NCBI RefSeq assembly: GCF_000954115.1
Contig: NZ_CP010797.1
Span: 434,001 to 498,000 of the forward strand
DNA: 64,000 nucleotides
Direction of reading: 5' to 3'
DNA from: Rhodococcus sp. B7740
Lineage (GTDB): Bacteria; Actinomycetota; Actinomycetes; Mycobacteriales; Mycobacteriaceae
Numbering within the stretch: the stretch's first letter is position 1; every line of letters starts with the position of its first letter. Below, piece after piece: positions 53,366 to 62,923 of the stretch. Both the position numbers and the translations under genes were made by a program. The notes below the pieces were generated by a model. It was given only the letters and a program-made list of their open reading frames with translations. It had not been told where the DNA came from and made no database searches.

Positions 53366-55207
53366 GTGCCCAGCTTCGCCGACACGACGTTCACCGATCC
53401 GTCCAGGATCAGGAACTTCTGCATCATCGCCCACATCGACCACGGCAAGTCGACGCTGGCCGACCGGATGTTGCAGCTCACGGGCGTCGTCGACGACCGG
53501 TCGATGCGCGCTCAGTACCTCGACCGGATGGATATCGAGCGCGAGCGCGGCATCACCATCAAGGCGCAGAACGTCCGGCTCCCATGGGTCGTCGACGGTG
53601 AGGAGTTCGTGCTGCACCTCATCGACACGCCAGGCCACGTCGACTTCACCTACGAGGTGTCGCGCGCACTCGAGGCCTGCGAGGGTGCGGTGTTGCTCGT
53701 CGACGCCGCGCAGGGCATCGAGGCGCAGACGCTCGCGAACCTGTACCTGGCCCTGGACAAAGAGCTCACCATCATTCCGGTGCTCAACAAGATCGACCTG
53801 CCCGCTGCCGACCCGGATCGCTACGCCGCCGAGATCGCCCACATCATCGGCTGCGAGGCCGACGATGTGCTGCGCGTGTCCGGCAAGACCGGTGTGGGGG
53901 TGGAGGAACTGCTGAACGAGGTCGTCAAGCTGGTTCCGGCCCCGGTCGGCAATCCCGACGGCCCGGCCCGCGCGATGATCTTCGACTCGGTCTACGACAC
54001 CTACCGCGGCGTCGTCACCTACGTCCGCGTCGTCGACGGTGCACTCAACCCGCGCGAGAAGGTCACGATGATGTCCACCGGCTCGACGCACGAGCTGCTC
54101 GAGGTCGGGATCGTCTCTCCCGATCCGAAGGCCACCAAGGGCCTCGGCGTCGGCGAAGTGGGCTACCTCATCACCGGCGTGAAGGACGTCCGCCAGTCCA
54201 AGGTCGGCGATACCGTCACCACCTTCCGCAAGGGCGCGACCGAGCCGCTGACCGGCTACCGCGAACCCCGTCCGATGGTGTACTCGGGCCTCTACCCGCT
54301 CGACGGCTCGGATTACCCCGACCTGCGCGACGCACTCGAGAAGTTGCAACTCAACGACGCGGCCCTGACCTACGAGCCGGAGACCTCCGTCGCGCTGGGA
54401 TTCGGCTTCCGCTGCGGCTTCCTCGGTCTGCTGCACATGGAGATCACCCGCGAGCGGCTCGAGCGGGAGTTCAACCTGGACCTGATCTCGACCTCGCCGA
54501 ACGTGGTCTACCGCGTCGAAATGGAAGACGGTGCCGAACACATCGTCACCAACCCGTCGTACTGGCCCGAGGGCAAGGCGCGGGAAGTGTTCGAGCCGAT
54601 GGTCAAGTGCACCATCATCTCGCCGAGCGAGTTCATCGGCTCCATCATGGAACTCTGCCAGGGACGACGCGGAGAACTCGGCGGTATGGACTACCTGTCC
54701 GAGACCCGAGTGGAGCTGCGCTACACGATCCCCATGGCGGAGATCATCTTCGACTTCTTCGACATCCTGAAGTCCCGGACGCGTGGATACGCCAGCCTCG
54801 ACTACGAGGAGATCGGCGAGCAGAGCGGCGCGCTGGTGAAAGTCGACATCCTGCTGCAGGGTGAAGCCGTCGATGCGTTCTCGGCAATCGTGCACAAGGA
54901 CGCTGCTGCCGCCTACGGCAACAAGATGACCACCAAGCTCAAGGAGCTCATTCCGCGTCAGCAGTTCGAGGTTCCGATCCAGGCAGCCATCGGCTCTCGC
55001 ATCATCGCCCGCGAGAACATCCGTGCGATCCGCAAGGACGTGCTGGCCAAGTGCTACGGCGGCGACATCAGCCGTAAGCGCAAGCTGCTCGAGAAGCAGA
55101 AGGAAGGCAAGAAGCGGATGAAGACGATCGGTCGCGTCGAGGTGCCGCAGGAAGCCTTCGTCGCCGCTCTGTCCTCGGAATCCTCGTCGGACAAGCCGAA
55201 GAAGTAG
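53366..55207 (+). CDS. lepA: Elongation factor 4 (LepA)
   Basis: A 613-residue translational GTPase that back-translocates stalled ribosomes. G1 is [14 protein letters not shown]3 DTPGHVDF, G4 NKIDLP. The LepA-specific C-terminal domain ends [42 protein letters not shown] before the GTG start. Divergent from the PemK-like gene. Confidence 0.98.
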   Translation: MPSFADTTFTDPSRIRNFCIIAHIDHGKSTLADRMLQLTGVVDDRSMRAQYLDRMDIERERGITIKAQNVRLPWVVDGEEFVLHLIDTPGHVDFTYEVSRALEACEGAVLLVDAAQGIEAQTLANLYLALDKELTIIPVLNKIDLPAADPDRYAAEIAHIIGCEADDVLRVSGKTGVGVEELLNEVVKLVPAPVGNPDGPARAMIFDSVYDTYRGVVTYVRVVDGALNPREKVTMMSTGSTHELLEVGIVSPDPKATKGLGVGEVGYLITGVKDVRQSKVGDTVTTFRKGATEPLTGYREPRPMVYSGLYPLDGSDYPDLRDALEKLQLNDAALTYEPETSVALGFGFRCGFLGLLHMEITRERLEREFNLDLISTSPNVVYRVEMEDGAEHIVTNPSYWPEGKAREVFEPMVKCTIISPSEFIGSIMELCQGRRGELGGMDYLSETRVELRYTIPMAEIIFDFFDILKSRTRGYASLDYEEIGEQSGALVKVDILLQGEAVDAFSAIVHKDAAAAYGNKMTTKLKELIPRQQFEVPIQAAIGSRIIARENIRAIRKDVLAKCYGGDISRKRKLLEKQKEGKKRMKTIGRVEVPQEAFVAALSSESSSDKPKK

Positions 55208-55252
55208 AGCAGCTCCTGGTCGCCGGCAGCGACCTCACACACTTTCTGCCGA

Positions 55253-55289
55253 CTGCGCGCCCCGCTCACCTCGGAGCAGGGGCGCGCAG
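55253..55289 (+). terminator. Hairpin after lepA with a second copy of its right arm
   Basis: CTGCGCGCCCC (55253-55263) pairs with GGGGCGCGCAG (55279-55289). The right arm is repeated at 55299-55309, so two alternative hairpins can form. No T run. Confidence 0.6.
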
Positions 55290-55343
55290 TTGTCAGTAGG
55301 GGCGCGCAGGCCCCACCGAATCCGGTCACGAACGGCGCGCGAG

Positions 55344-55349
55344 TACATT
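55344..55349 (+). promoter_or_regulatory. -10 box of a leaderless promoter
   Basis: TACATT ends 8 nt before the GTG of the nitronate monooxygenase gene. Confidence 0.4.
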
Positions 55350-55357
55350 TCGAAACT

Positions 55358-56365
55358 GTGACGACCCCGATTCTGAAGCAGCTACGTGTTCCCGTCGTCG
55401 GTGCGCCGATGGCAGGCGGCCCGAGTACTCCCGAACTCGCCCGTGCAGTCTCGGAGGCGGGTGGGCTCGGCATGATCGCCGGTGCGTTGCTGACGCCCGA
55501 AGCCTTTGCAACGCAGATCGATTCGGTCCGCGATCTGCTGTTCGGAGTCAATCTCTTCCTGCCCGAGGAGCCATCGGGTGCGGACGTGAAGTCCTACGCC
55601 GAGCACCTCGCGTCCTGGTTCGAGCGTTTCGACGCGGAGCCGGGAGAGCTGGTCCGACGCGACGACTTCTACGCCGAGAAGTTCGCCTGGTTGCTCGCGC
55701 ACCCGGTACCGCTGGTGTCGAGCACGTTCGCGACGTTCGACGCGGACGAGGTCGCGCAACTGCACGCCGTAGGAACAGAGGTGTGGGCCACCGTCGCCAC
55801 CGCGTCGGACGCGTCGGTGGCCACCGCCAACGGTGTGGATGCTCTCGTGGTGCAGGGACCCGAAGCGGGCGGGCATCGCGGCACCTTCGACGGCTCGGCC
55901 CCCGACGAGCCGCTGACCGAACTGCTGACCGCGGTGCGTGAGATATCCGATCTACCGCGAATCGCCGCCGGCGGACTGATGGACGGCAACGACATTGCGC
56001 CACTGCTCGATTCGGGTGCCGCACATGCCGCGCAGCTCGGAACCGCGTTTCTGAACACACCCGAGGCCGGCACCAAGCCGGTGCATCGACAGCAACTGAC
56101 GGTCGCTTCCGACACTGCAGTGACCAGGGCGTTCTCCGGCCGACCTGCGCGGGGGTTGGTGAACGAGTTCATGCGCGAGAACTCCGAGGCCGCACCACTG
56201 GCGTATCCCGATCTGCACTACCTGACCGCGCCGATGCGGGCGAAGGCCGCGGCTGCGGGTGATCCGTCCGGACTCTCGATGTGGGCCGGCACCGGTTTTC
56301 GCCGGGCACAGGCGAAGCCCGCGGCCGAGCTGATCGCCGAATGGGCGAGGCAACTCGGCCGCTGA
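55358..56365 (+). CDS. Nitronate monooxygenase (2-nitropropane dioxygenase-like)
   Basis: A 335-residue FMN TIM-barrel protein. PVVGAPMAGGPSTPELARAVSEAGGLGMIAG is the N-terminal phosphate-binding region, and VVQGPEAGGHRGTFD carries the catalytic His of nitronate monooxygenases; FMN-binding GGLMDGNDIAPLLDSGAAHAAQLGTAFL follows. It would detoxify propionate-3-nitronate or related nitronates. Converges on the GH15 gene with a 10-bp gap. Confidence 0.9.
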   Translation: MTTPILKQLRVPVVGAPMAGGPSTPELARAVSEAGGLGMIAGALLTPEAFATQIDSVRDLLFGVNLFLPEEPSGADVKSYAEHLASWFERFDAEPGELVRRDDFYAEKFAWLLAHPVPLVSSTFATFDADEVAQLHAVGTEVWATVATASDASVATANGVDALVVQGPEAGGHRGTFDGSAPDEPLTELLTAVREISDLPRIAAGGLMDGNDIAPLLDSGAAHAAQLGTAFLNTPEAGTKPVHRQQLTVASDTAVTRAFSGRPARGLVNEFMRENSEAAPLAYPDLHYLTAPMRAKAAAAGDPSGLSMWAGTGFRRAQAKPAAELIAEWARQLGR

Positions 56366-56375
56366 GCCCTCCCGC

Positions 56376-58421
56376 TCAGGGGTTGGAGTGGGCGGGCTGG
56401 AAGTGCCCTGCCACCTGAGCTTCCTCGGCGCGGATGACGTGCACCACCGCGTTGATCAACGCGAGATGGGTGAACGCCTGCGGGAAGTTGCCGAGATGAC
56501 GGCCGGTGCGATGGTCGATCTCCTCGGCGTAGAGCTTGAGTGGGCTCGCATACCCGAGCAGACGCTCGCAGAGGTGCTTGGCGCGAGGAAGTTCGCCGAT
56601 CTCGACCAGCGCCGACACGAGCCAGAAGGAGCAGATCGTGAACGTCCCTTCCTCGCCCGCCAGACCGTCGTCGGTGGTGTCGGTTCGGTAGCGCAGGACC
56701 AGGCCGTCCTCGGTCAACTCGTCGGCGATGGCCAGCACCGTCGCACGGATGCGTTCGTCCTCGGCAGGCAGGAACCGAAGCAGCGGTGCCAATAGCAGTG
56801 ACGCATCCAGCGACGGGTCACCGTAGCGCTGAGTGAGAACACCCCGAGAGTCGGTGCCGTTCTCGAGAATGTCCGCCTTGATCTCGTCGGCGATCTCGTT
56901 CCACTTGGCCGAATACTCCGTCTCGCCGTGGATGTCGGCGAGCTTGGCACCTCGGTCGAGCGCAACCCAGCACATGAGCTTCGACGAGGTGAAGTGCTGG
57001 GGTTCACCGCGCACCTCCCAGATGCCGCGATCGGGCTTGCGCCAGTTGGCGATCGCCTCCTCCACCTGGCGCCTGAGCAGGGGCCACAGGAATTCGGGCA
57101 CGTGCTCGCGCGACTTGACATGCAGGTACACCGAATCGAGCATCGTGCCCCAGATGTCGTGCTGCTCCTGGTCGTAGGCTCCGTTGCCGATACGTACCGG
57201 ACGTGCGCCGTCGTATCCGGACAGGTGCGGCAGTTCGCTCTCGTCGAGCGTCTTCTCGCCGCCGATGCCGTACATGACCTGGAGGGGATTGACCTCGCCG
57301 TTCGCCGTTGTCGCCACGTCGGACATGAACGCGAAGAAGTCGTTGGCCTCGCGGTCGAGTCCGAGTGTGTACAGGCCCCACAGCGCGAACGTCGAATCAC
57401 GCACCCACGTGTAGCGATAGTCCCAGTTACGTTCTCCACCAGGGGTTTCCGGAAGCGACGTGGTAGACGCAGCCAGCAGGGCACCGGTGGGGGCGTAGGT
57501 CAGACCCTTGAGTGTCAGGGCGCTGCGCTGCAGGTAGCCTCGCCACGGGTGATCGGGGAATCGGCCGATCGTGATCCACTGCCGCCAGCATTCGGAGGTG
57601 CGCCACATCTTGTCCGCAGCTTCGTCGAACGTCTGCGGCGCAGGCAGATCCGACCACGAGAGAGCAACGAAGACATTGTCGCCCTCCGTCATTCGGGTGC
57701 GGGCGCGGGCTTCGCGTCCTTCGATGCCGATGCGGAGGTTGGTGGTCAGCTTCAACGTGGGCTGATCACCGCCCGCGCTGGCCTCGCAGGTGGCGGTGGT
57801 TTCCTCGTACACCTTGCCGGTGTACTCCCACTTCGCGGGCGCGCGGTGGTAGTCGAAGGCCGGCTCGCAGCTCATCTCGAGTTCGACCGTTCCGCTGACG
57901 CACTTGATGGTGCGCAGCAGGATGTGTTCGGCGTCCCAGTCGCTCGGTGCGCGCTTGTGAGTACGAGAGCGCTGGTCGGTGTTGTGCCACGGTCCCATGA
58001 CGAGTGCATCGCGCACCACGAGCCAGCCGGTTTCGGTCTGCCACGTCGTCTCGACGATCAGGCCACCGGGCAGGTATCGCCGCGCTGCGGGCACCGATTG
58101 ACCGTACGGCCCGACCCGGAAGTGTCCCGCGCTGCGATCGAGGACCGCGCCGAAGATACTGGGGGAGTCAGGGCGAGGCACGCACATCCACTCGACCGAT
58201 CCGTTACGAGCGATCAGACAGGTCGTCTCGCAGTCCGAGAGGAACGCGTAGTCGTCGATCGGCGGAAAGGCACTGCGATAGGACGTCAGGGTGGACACCG
58301 GTGCGTCGGTGCTGCCCAACGCTCCCTGAACTTCGACCCCGCCCAGACCTGGATGCCCCGACCCCATGGCGGGCTCGTCGGCCACCGGGGGCACTGGCGA
58401 AACATCTTCGTATGCCGTCAT
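56376..58421 (-). CDS. Glycoside hydrolase family 15 protein (trehalase/glucoamylase type)
   Basis: A 681-residue inverting hydrolase. The N-terminal beta-sandwich begins FPPIDDYAFLSDCETTCLIARNGSVEWMCVPRPDSPSIFG. The (alpha/alpha)6 barrel contains ERNWDYRYTWVRDSTFALWGL, the conserved catalytic region, and GNFPQAFTHLALINA near the end. Synteny beside lepA and the sulfate transporter matches the mycobacterial GH15 trehalase, so trehalose is the likely substrate. An upstream extension of the frame has no similarity. Cytoplasmic: no signal peptide. Confidence 0.88.
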   Translation of the reverse strand: MTAYEDVSPVPPVADEPAMGSGHPGLGGVEVQGALGSTDAPVSTLTSYRSAFPPIDDYAFLSDCETTCLIARNGSVEWMCVPRPDSPSIFGAVLDRSAGHFRVGPYGQSVPAARRYLPGGLIVETTWQTETGWLVVRDALVMGPWHNTDQRSRTHKRAPSDWDAEHILLRTIKCVSGTVELEMSCEPAFDYHRAPAKWEYTGKVYEETTATCEASAGGDQPTLKLTTNLRIGIEGREARARTRMTEGDNVFVALSWSDLPAPQTFDEAADKMWRTSECWRQWITIGRFPDHPWRGYLQRSALTLKGLTYAPTGALLAASTTSLPETPGGERNWDYRYTWVRDSTFALWGLYTLGLDREANDFFAFMSDVATTANGEVNPLQVMYGIGGEKTLDESELPHLSGYDGARPVRIGNGAYDQEQHDIWGTMLDSVYLHVKSREHVPEFLWPLLRRQVEEAIANWRKPDRGIWEVRGEPQHFTSSKLMCWVALDRGAKLADIHGETEYSAKWNEIADEIKADILENGTDSRGVLTQRYGDPSLDASLLLAPLLRFLPAEDERIRATVLAIADELTEDGLVLRYRTDTTDDGLAGEEGTFTICSFWLVSALVEIGELPRAKHLCERLLGYASPLKLYAEEIDHRTGRHLGNFPQAFTHLALINAVVHVIRAEEAQVAGHFQPAHSNP

Positions 58422-58514
58422 GGCGTAATCATCGACCGATCCACGGCATGCGTCCACTGCTGGTCGTCGGTCGGCGTGGCGTGAGAGCGGAACGAGCTGG
58501 TTTAAGCTGCGAGG

Positions 58515-58748
58515 GTGGAATCGATCGCACGCTGGTGGGACGGCGTCGAACTGTGGGTGACGGGTTTGCCGTTCGTGCCACAGTCGATAGTCGTGCTGCT
58601 GGTCATCGTGCCTACCGCGTTCCTGCTGGCACGTGTCTTCGATCGCGTGCTCGCGGTGGTTCTGCACCTGCTCGGGCGTGATGCACGGGCTGCTCGCGAC
58701 GCGGAGCTGACGGGTGCGACCACCACTACGACGAAGGATGGACAGTAA
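58515..58748 (+). CDS. Small membrane protein
   Basis: A 77-residue protein with one strong hydrophobic segment (VPQSIVVLLVIVPTAFLLARVF) and a polar tail ending in a Thr run. A TAAGCT box ends 6 nt before the GTG, a leaderless arrangement. No family function is recognised. A small membrane protein lies at this position in mycobacteria too. Its stop overlaps the start of an even smaller membrane protein (TAATG). Confidence 0.65.
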   Translation: MESIARWWDGVELWVTGLPFVPQSIVVLLVIVPTAFLLARVFDRVLAVVLHLLGRDARAARDAELTGATTTTTKDGQ

Positions 58749-58825
58749 TGCCTCGGTCTCGGGTCACGTTGGCGCTCATCGCGCTCCTGGTGCTGGTTGT
58801 CATCGCCTGGTTGCTGACTCGCTAG
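58748..58825 (+). CDS. 25-residue single-helix membrane peptide
   Basis: Encodes MPRSRVTLALIALLVLVVIAWLLTR's type of layout: a basic N-terminus, an 18-residue hydrophobic helix and a C-terminal Arg. ATG shares a base with the TAA stop of the preceding membrane protein gene, which suggests coupled translation. Too short for routine gene callers. Function unknown. Confidence 0.5.
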   Translation: MPRSRVTLALIALLVLVVIAWLLTR

Positions 58826-58853
58826 CCGATTAGAGTCGGTCCGGATCCTCTGC

Positions 58854-58859
58854 TAGATT
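58854..58859 (+). promoter_or_regulatory. -10 box of the sulfate operon (leaderless leader peptide)
   Basis: TAGATT ends 7 nt before the GTG of the Cys-Cys leader peptide. A weak TTAGAG lies 18 bp upstream. Confidence 0.55.
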
Positions 58860-58866
58860 TCTGACC

Positions 58867-58956
58867 GTGTCTTCTGCCGCCGAGTACCGCGTCCGCCATC
58901 AGTTGGCGTTGATTGCTGTCGGCATCCTGGCAGTCGCCGACATCGACTGTTGTTGA
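58867..58956 (+). CDS. Cysteine-responsive leader peptide of the sulfate transport operon
   Basis: A 29-codon leaderless reading frame (GTG start, TGA stop) ending VADIDCC-stop. Both cysteine codons are TGT, the rarer choice in this GC-rich sequence. It lies 201 bp upstream of a sulfate-binding protein gene. Leaderless short frames ending in two or more Cys codons are known upstream of sulfur-assimilation operons in mycobacteria, where ribosome pausing at Cys codons under cysteine starvation raises expression of the genes downstream; this one resembles the class found before the sulfate-binding protein gene. The function is inferred from that similarity and position. Confidence 0.72.
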   Translation: MSSAAEYRVRHQLALIAVGILAVADIDCC

Positions 58957-59017
58957 TTTCTTCCTTCGTCGAATCGGTTCCGTCGATCCGTTGCCCGCGC
59001 GCCTGCATCTCGCGGTC

Positions 59018-59044
59018 GGGTTCGTGGCGAACCCTCTGTGGTTC
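59018..59044 (+). promoter_or_regulatory. Mutually exclusive hairpins in the sulfate operon leader
   Basis: GGGTTCG (59018-59024) pairs with CGAACCC (59028-59034), or GAACC (59029-59033) pairs with GGTTC (59040-59044). The two structures share bases, so only one can form. They lie 60-90 nt after the leader peptide stop. Confidence 0.4.
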
Positions 59045-59157
59045 ACGGTGATCTCGCGATGGCACGCGGACACGGTGGTGCTCCGGTTCGACTTCGGCCA
59101 TGTCGACTTCTGCCCAGCTCGCATTCACTGCACATCATCACGAAAGGTCCTCTCTCG

Positions 59158-60180
59158 ATGAGGCACAACTCTCGCTACCTACTGACCACCTTCGCGGCCG
59201 TGGGAACCCTTCTCCTCACTGCATGCGGGGGTGGATCGAGTGACGTCGTCGGCGGTGAGCCGGACACCGCCAGCGGTCCCGCATTGACTCTCGTAGGGTA
59301 CGCCGTACCCAAGAACGGTTGGGACGCAATCGGTCCGGCGTTCGCAGCCACCGAGGACGGCGAGGGCACGGCGATCAACGCCGACTACGGCGCATCGGGT
59401 AATCAGTCTCGCAAGGTCGCCGACGGCGCACCCGCCGATATCGTCAATTTCTCGGTCGAACCCGACATCACCCGTCTGGTGCAGGCGGGCAAGGTCGACG
59501 AGGACTGGAACCAGAATGCCTACGGCGGAGTGCCGTTCGGCTCCGTGGTGACCATCGTCGTGCGCGAGGGCAACCCCAAGAACATTCGTACCTGGGACGA
59601 TCTGATCAAGCCGGACGTTCAGGTGATCAGCCCCAGCCCGCTCAGCTCGGGCTCGGCCAAGTGGAACCTGCTCGCCCCGTACGCGGCGAAGAGCAACGGC
59701 GGCCAGGACAGGCAGGCCGGTCTCGATTTCGTTCGCACCCTCGTCGCCGATCACTTCCCGGTTCAGCCCGAATCCGGCCGCGCCGCAACCGAAGCCTTCC
59801 TGCAGGGCCAGGGTGATGCGTTGCTCAGCTACGAAAACGAGGCGCTGCTCATCGAGGAGCAGGGACAGAACGTCGAGCACGTGGACGTTCCCGTCACGTT
59901 CCGCATCGACAATCCGGTGGCCGTGATCAACAGCAGTGCCAACCTCGACCGCGCCAATGCGCTGAACGATTTCATCTACACCGACGAGGGGCAGAAGATC
60001 TGGGCGGAGTCGGGCTTCCGACCGACGAACCCCGACATCGCGTCGGAGTACTCCGACAAGTTCTTCACCCCCGAACAGCTGTACACCATCGATGATCTCG
60101 GTGGTTGGACCCAGGTGGATGCCGATCTGTTCGGTGACAGCGGTGCGATCACGACGATCTATCAGGAAAGTACTCGGTAG
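59158..60180 (+). CDS. subI: Sulfate/thiosulfate-binding lipoprotein of an ABC transporter
   Basis: A 340-residue periplasmic-type binding protein. The signal peptide ends in the lipobox LLTACGGG, so it is anchored by a lipidated Cys. Ligand-binding segments include YGASGNQSRKVADGAPADIVNFS and SSGSAKWNLLAPYA, typical of sulfate-binding proteins. GAAAGG precedes the ATG. First structural gene of subI-cysT-cysW-cysA, the same order as in mycobacteria. Regulation by the upstream cysteine leader is likely. Confidence 0.93.
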   Translation: MRHNSRYLLTTFAAVGTLLLTACGGGSSDVVGGEPDTASGPALTLVGYAVPKNGWDAIGPAFAATEDGEGTAINADYGASGNQSRKVADGAPADIVNFSVEPDITRLVQAGKVDEDWNQNAYGGVPFGSVVTIVVREGNPKNIRTWDDLIKPDVQVISPSPLSSGSAKWNLLAPYAAKSNGGQDRQAGLDFVRTLVADHFPVQPESGRAATEAFLQGQGDALLSYENEALLIEEQGQNVEHVDVPVTFRIDNPVAVINSSANLDRANALNDFIYTDEGQKIWAESGFRPTNPDIASEYSDKFFTPEQLYTIDDLGGWTQVDADLFGDSGAITTIYQESTR

Positions 60181-60186
60181 CGATCG

Positions 60187-61080
60187 ATGTCATCTTCGAC
60201 CACCGAAGCCGCAGCTGCGGGTTCGACCGTCTCGCCCGGCACGAGACCACGGTTTCGTGCCGGGCGGGAAGGCCGAAAGTTCAGGGGTCCGGGATCGGTG
60301 GGGCCGTTCGGCCTCGGAGTCGCCGTGTTGTGGCTCAGCGTGATCGTGCTGCTTCCGTTGGCAGCATTGACGGTTCAGTCGGTCGACGGCGGTCTGGCCG
60401 GCTTCTGGGATGCGGTCACCGTGCCGCGTGCACTGGCCACGTTCAAGGTCACCCTCCTGGTGTCCGTGGCGGCGGCGGTGATCAATCTGTTCTTGGGAAC
60501 CCTCATCGCGTGGGTCCTGGTGCGGGACGAATTCCCGGGTAAGCGATTCGTCAACGCCCTGATCGATCTGCCGTTCGCGCTGCCGACCATCGTGGCCAGC
60601 CTGGTGTTGCTGTCTCTCTACGGACCGGCGAGTCCGATCGGATTGGTGTTCAACGCAACCAAGCCCGCGGTGATCGTCGCGCTGCTGTTCGTCACGTTGC
60701 CGTTCGTGGTGCGTGCGGTGCAACCGGTGCTGATCGAGCTGGACAAGGACGTCGAGGAGGCGGCCGCCTCACTGGGTGCGAACAACTGGACCATCTTCCG
60801 ACGCATCGTGCTGCCGGTGCTGTTGCCCGCCGTGCTGTCGGGAGGAGGTCTCGCGTTCGCCCGAGCGATCGGCGAATTCGGATCGGTGGTGCTCATCGGA
60901 GGCAACATCCCCAACGACACGCAGGTGGCGTCGCAGTACATCCGCGAACTCATCGAATACGACCGGCCCACCGATGCCGCCGCGATCTCGGTGGTGCTGT
61001 TGGCGATCGCGTTCGCAGTGTTGTTCGTACTTCGCGTGGTGGGCAATCGCCTGGCCCGACGTGAGGAGCAGATCTCGTGA
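60187..61080 (+). CDS. cysT: Sulfate ABC transporter permease CysT
   Basis: A 297-residue inner membrane permease with six hydrophobic helices. The EAA loop is seen as DVEEAAASLGANNWTIFRRIVLPVLLPAVLSG. LIDLPFALPTIVASLVLLSLYG is the CysT/CysU signature. A disordered N-terminal extension of about 35 residues precedes helix 1. Stop overlaps the cysW start (GTGA). Confidence 0.95.
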   Translation: MSSSTTEAAAAGSTVSPGTRPRFRAGREGRKFRGPGSVGPFGLGVAVLWLSVIVLLPLAALTVQSVDGGLAGFWDAVTVPRALATFKVTLLVSVAAAVINLFLGTLIAWVLVRDEFPGKRFVNALIDLPFALPTIVASLVLLSLYGPASPIGLVFNATKPAVIVALLFVTLPFVVRAVQPVLIELDKDVEEAAASLGANNWTIFRRIVLPVLLPAVLSGGGLAFARAIGEFGSVVLIGGNIPNDTQVASQYIRELIEYDRPTDAAAISVVLLAIAFAVLFVLRVVGNRLARREEQIS

Positions 61081-61880
61081 AAATCGGCCTGCCGATCAAA
61101 TTGACGCTCCGCACCGTGGCTCTGCTCTACCTCGCCGTTCTGGTGCTGTTCCCCCTCGGGGCAATTCTCTATCGCACCTTCGAGAACGGCGTGGTGACGT
61201 TCTTCGAGCAGATCACCACGCCCGCAGCTCAATCCGCCCTGCAGTTGTCTCTGCTCATCGTCGCGATAGTGGTTCCGATCAACATCGTGTTCGGCGTCAT
61301 CACTGCATTGGCGCTCGTGCGAGGACGGTTCCGCGGCAAGGGCGTACTCGAAGCCGTCGTCGATCTGCCGTTCGCGGTGTCGCCGATCATCACGGGCGTT
61401 GCGCTGATCCTGTTGTGGGGAGCCAACGGATGGTTCGGTGGCGTCGAGAGCCTCGGCTTCAAGGTCATCTTCGCACTTCCCGGCATGGTCATCGCGACGA
61501 TCTTCGTCACGCTTCCGTTCGTCGTGCGCGAGGTCGAACCCGTGCTCTACGAAATCGGTGAGGAGCAGGAAGAGGCCGCCTCGACGCTGGGTGCGTCCTC
61601 GTGGCAGACGTTCTGGCGCATTACTCTTCCGGCGATCCGGTGGGGCCTGACCTACGGTGTCGTACTCACCGTCGCGCGTTCGCTCGGCGAGTTCGGTGCC
61701 GTCATCATGGTCTCGACCAACCTGCCCGGCATCTCTCAAACACTGACGCTGCTGGTCAATTCACGATACGAGGACTTCAACCAACAGGGCGCGTACGCCG
61801 CGTCCACACTGCTCATGGCGATCGCCGTCATCGTGCTGCTGTTGATGACTGCCCTCGACAAGAAGAGGACGAAACAATGA
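61077..61880 (+). CDS. cysW: Sulfate ABC transporter permease CysW
   Basis: A 267-residue permease partner of CysT, with [33 protein letters not shown] as its EAA loop and [22 protein letters not shown] in helix 3. It forms the translocation pore with CysT. ATGA overlap with cysA. Confidence 0.95.
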   Translation: MKIGLPIKLTLRTVALLYLAVLVLFPLGAILYRTFENGVVTFFEQITTPAAQSALQLSLLIVAIVVPINIVFGVITALALVRGRFRGKGVLEAVVDLPFAVSPIITGVALILLWGANGWFGGVESLGFKVIFALPGMVIATIFVTLPFVVREVEPVLYEIGEEQEEAASTLGASSWQTFWRITLPAIRWGLTYGVVLTVARSLGEFGAVIMVSTNLPGISQTLTLLVNSRYEDFNQQGAYAASTLLMAIAVIVLLLMTALDKKRTKQ

Positions 61881-62923
61881 CCGAGGCATCCCCCGAGATC
61901 GAGATCTCCGTCGTTGGCGGCAACAAGCACTACGGCGATTTCGCCGCGCTCGACAACGTCAGCATCGACATTCCCAAGGGGTCGCTGACGGCGCTGCTCG
62001 GACCCAGTGGTTCGGGCAAGTCCACTCTGCTTCGCTCCATCGCCGGACTCGAGCAGCTCGACTCCGGTCGAGTGGTGCTCGCAGGCCAGGATGTGACGTG
62101 GGTGAGTCCGCAGCGCCGCGAGATCGGATTCGTCTTCCAGCACTACGCGGCGTTCAAACACCTGACGGTGCGTGACAACGTCGCGTTCGGCCTTCAGATT
62201 CGCAAGCGGCCCAAGGCCGAGATCGCCAAGAAGGTCGACGAGTTGCTCGAGATCGTGGGGCTGGCCGGTTTCCAGACCCGCTACCCGGCGCAGCTGTCCG
62301 GTGGACAACGCCAGCGCATGGCACTGGCTCGCGCTCTCGCCGTCGACCCGCAGGTGCTGCTGCTCGACGAGCCCTTCGGCGCGCTCGACGCGAAGGTGCG
62401 TGCCGATCTGCGGACGTGGCTGCGTCGGCTGCACGACGAGGTCCACGTCACCACCGTGCTGGTGACCCACGATCAGGAGGAGGCGCTCGACGTCGCCGAT
62501 CGGATCGCGGTGCTGAACAAGGGCAGAATCGAACAGGTCGGCACCCCGGAGGATCTCTACGATCGCCCGGCCAACAATTTCGTGATGTCGTTCCTCGGTC
62601 AGGTGGCCAAGCTCAACGGACTTCTGGTGCGGCCGCACGACATTCGCGTCGGACGCGACCCGTCGTTGGCGCAGGCTCAGGCGAGCGGGACGGCCGAATC
62701 GGCCGGTGTGACGCGTGCCGTCGTCGAGCGGGTGGTGCACCTCGGCTTCGAGGTGAAGGTCGAATTGAAGAACGCGGCAACCGGTGAACTGTTCGCGGCC
62801 CAGATCACCCGCGGAGACAGCGAGGCTCTCGGCCTGCGCGAGGGCGAGACCGTCTACGTACGAGCCACCCGCGTGCCCACGATCGCCGACGCCACCGACT
62901 CGCGTGCGACGGTGGAGTCGTAG
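61877..62923 (+). CDS. cysA: Sulfate ABC transporter ATP-binding protein CysA
   Basis: A 348-residue ATPase: Walker [13 protein letters not shown], signature [15 protein letters not shown], Walker [16 protein letters not shown], switch His in [12 protein letters not shown]-terminal TOBE-like regulatory domain (about 245-345) follows. The 3' end overlaps the convergent chelatase gene by 70 bp. Confidence 0.95.
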   Translation: MTEASPEIEISVVGGNKHYGDFAALDNVSIDIPKGSLTALLGPSGSGKSTLLRSIAGLEQLDSGRVVLAGQDVTWVSPQRREIGFVFQHYAAFKHLTVRDNVAFGLQIRKRPKAEIAKKVDELLEIVGLAGFQTRYPAQLSGGQRQRMALARALAVDPQVLLLDEPFGALDAKVRADLRTWLRRLHDEVHVTTVLVTHDQEEALDVADRIAVLNKGRIEQVGTPEDLYDRPANNFVMSFLGQVAKLNGLLVRPHDIRVGRDPSLAQAQASGTAESAGVTRAVVERVVHLGFEVKVELKNAATGELFAAQITRGDSEALGLREGETVYVRATRVPTIADATDSRATVES

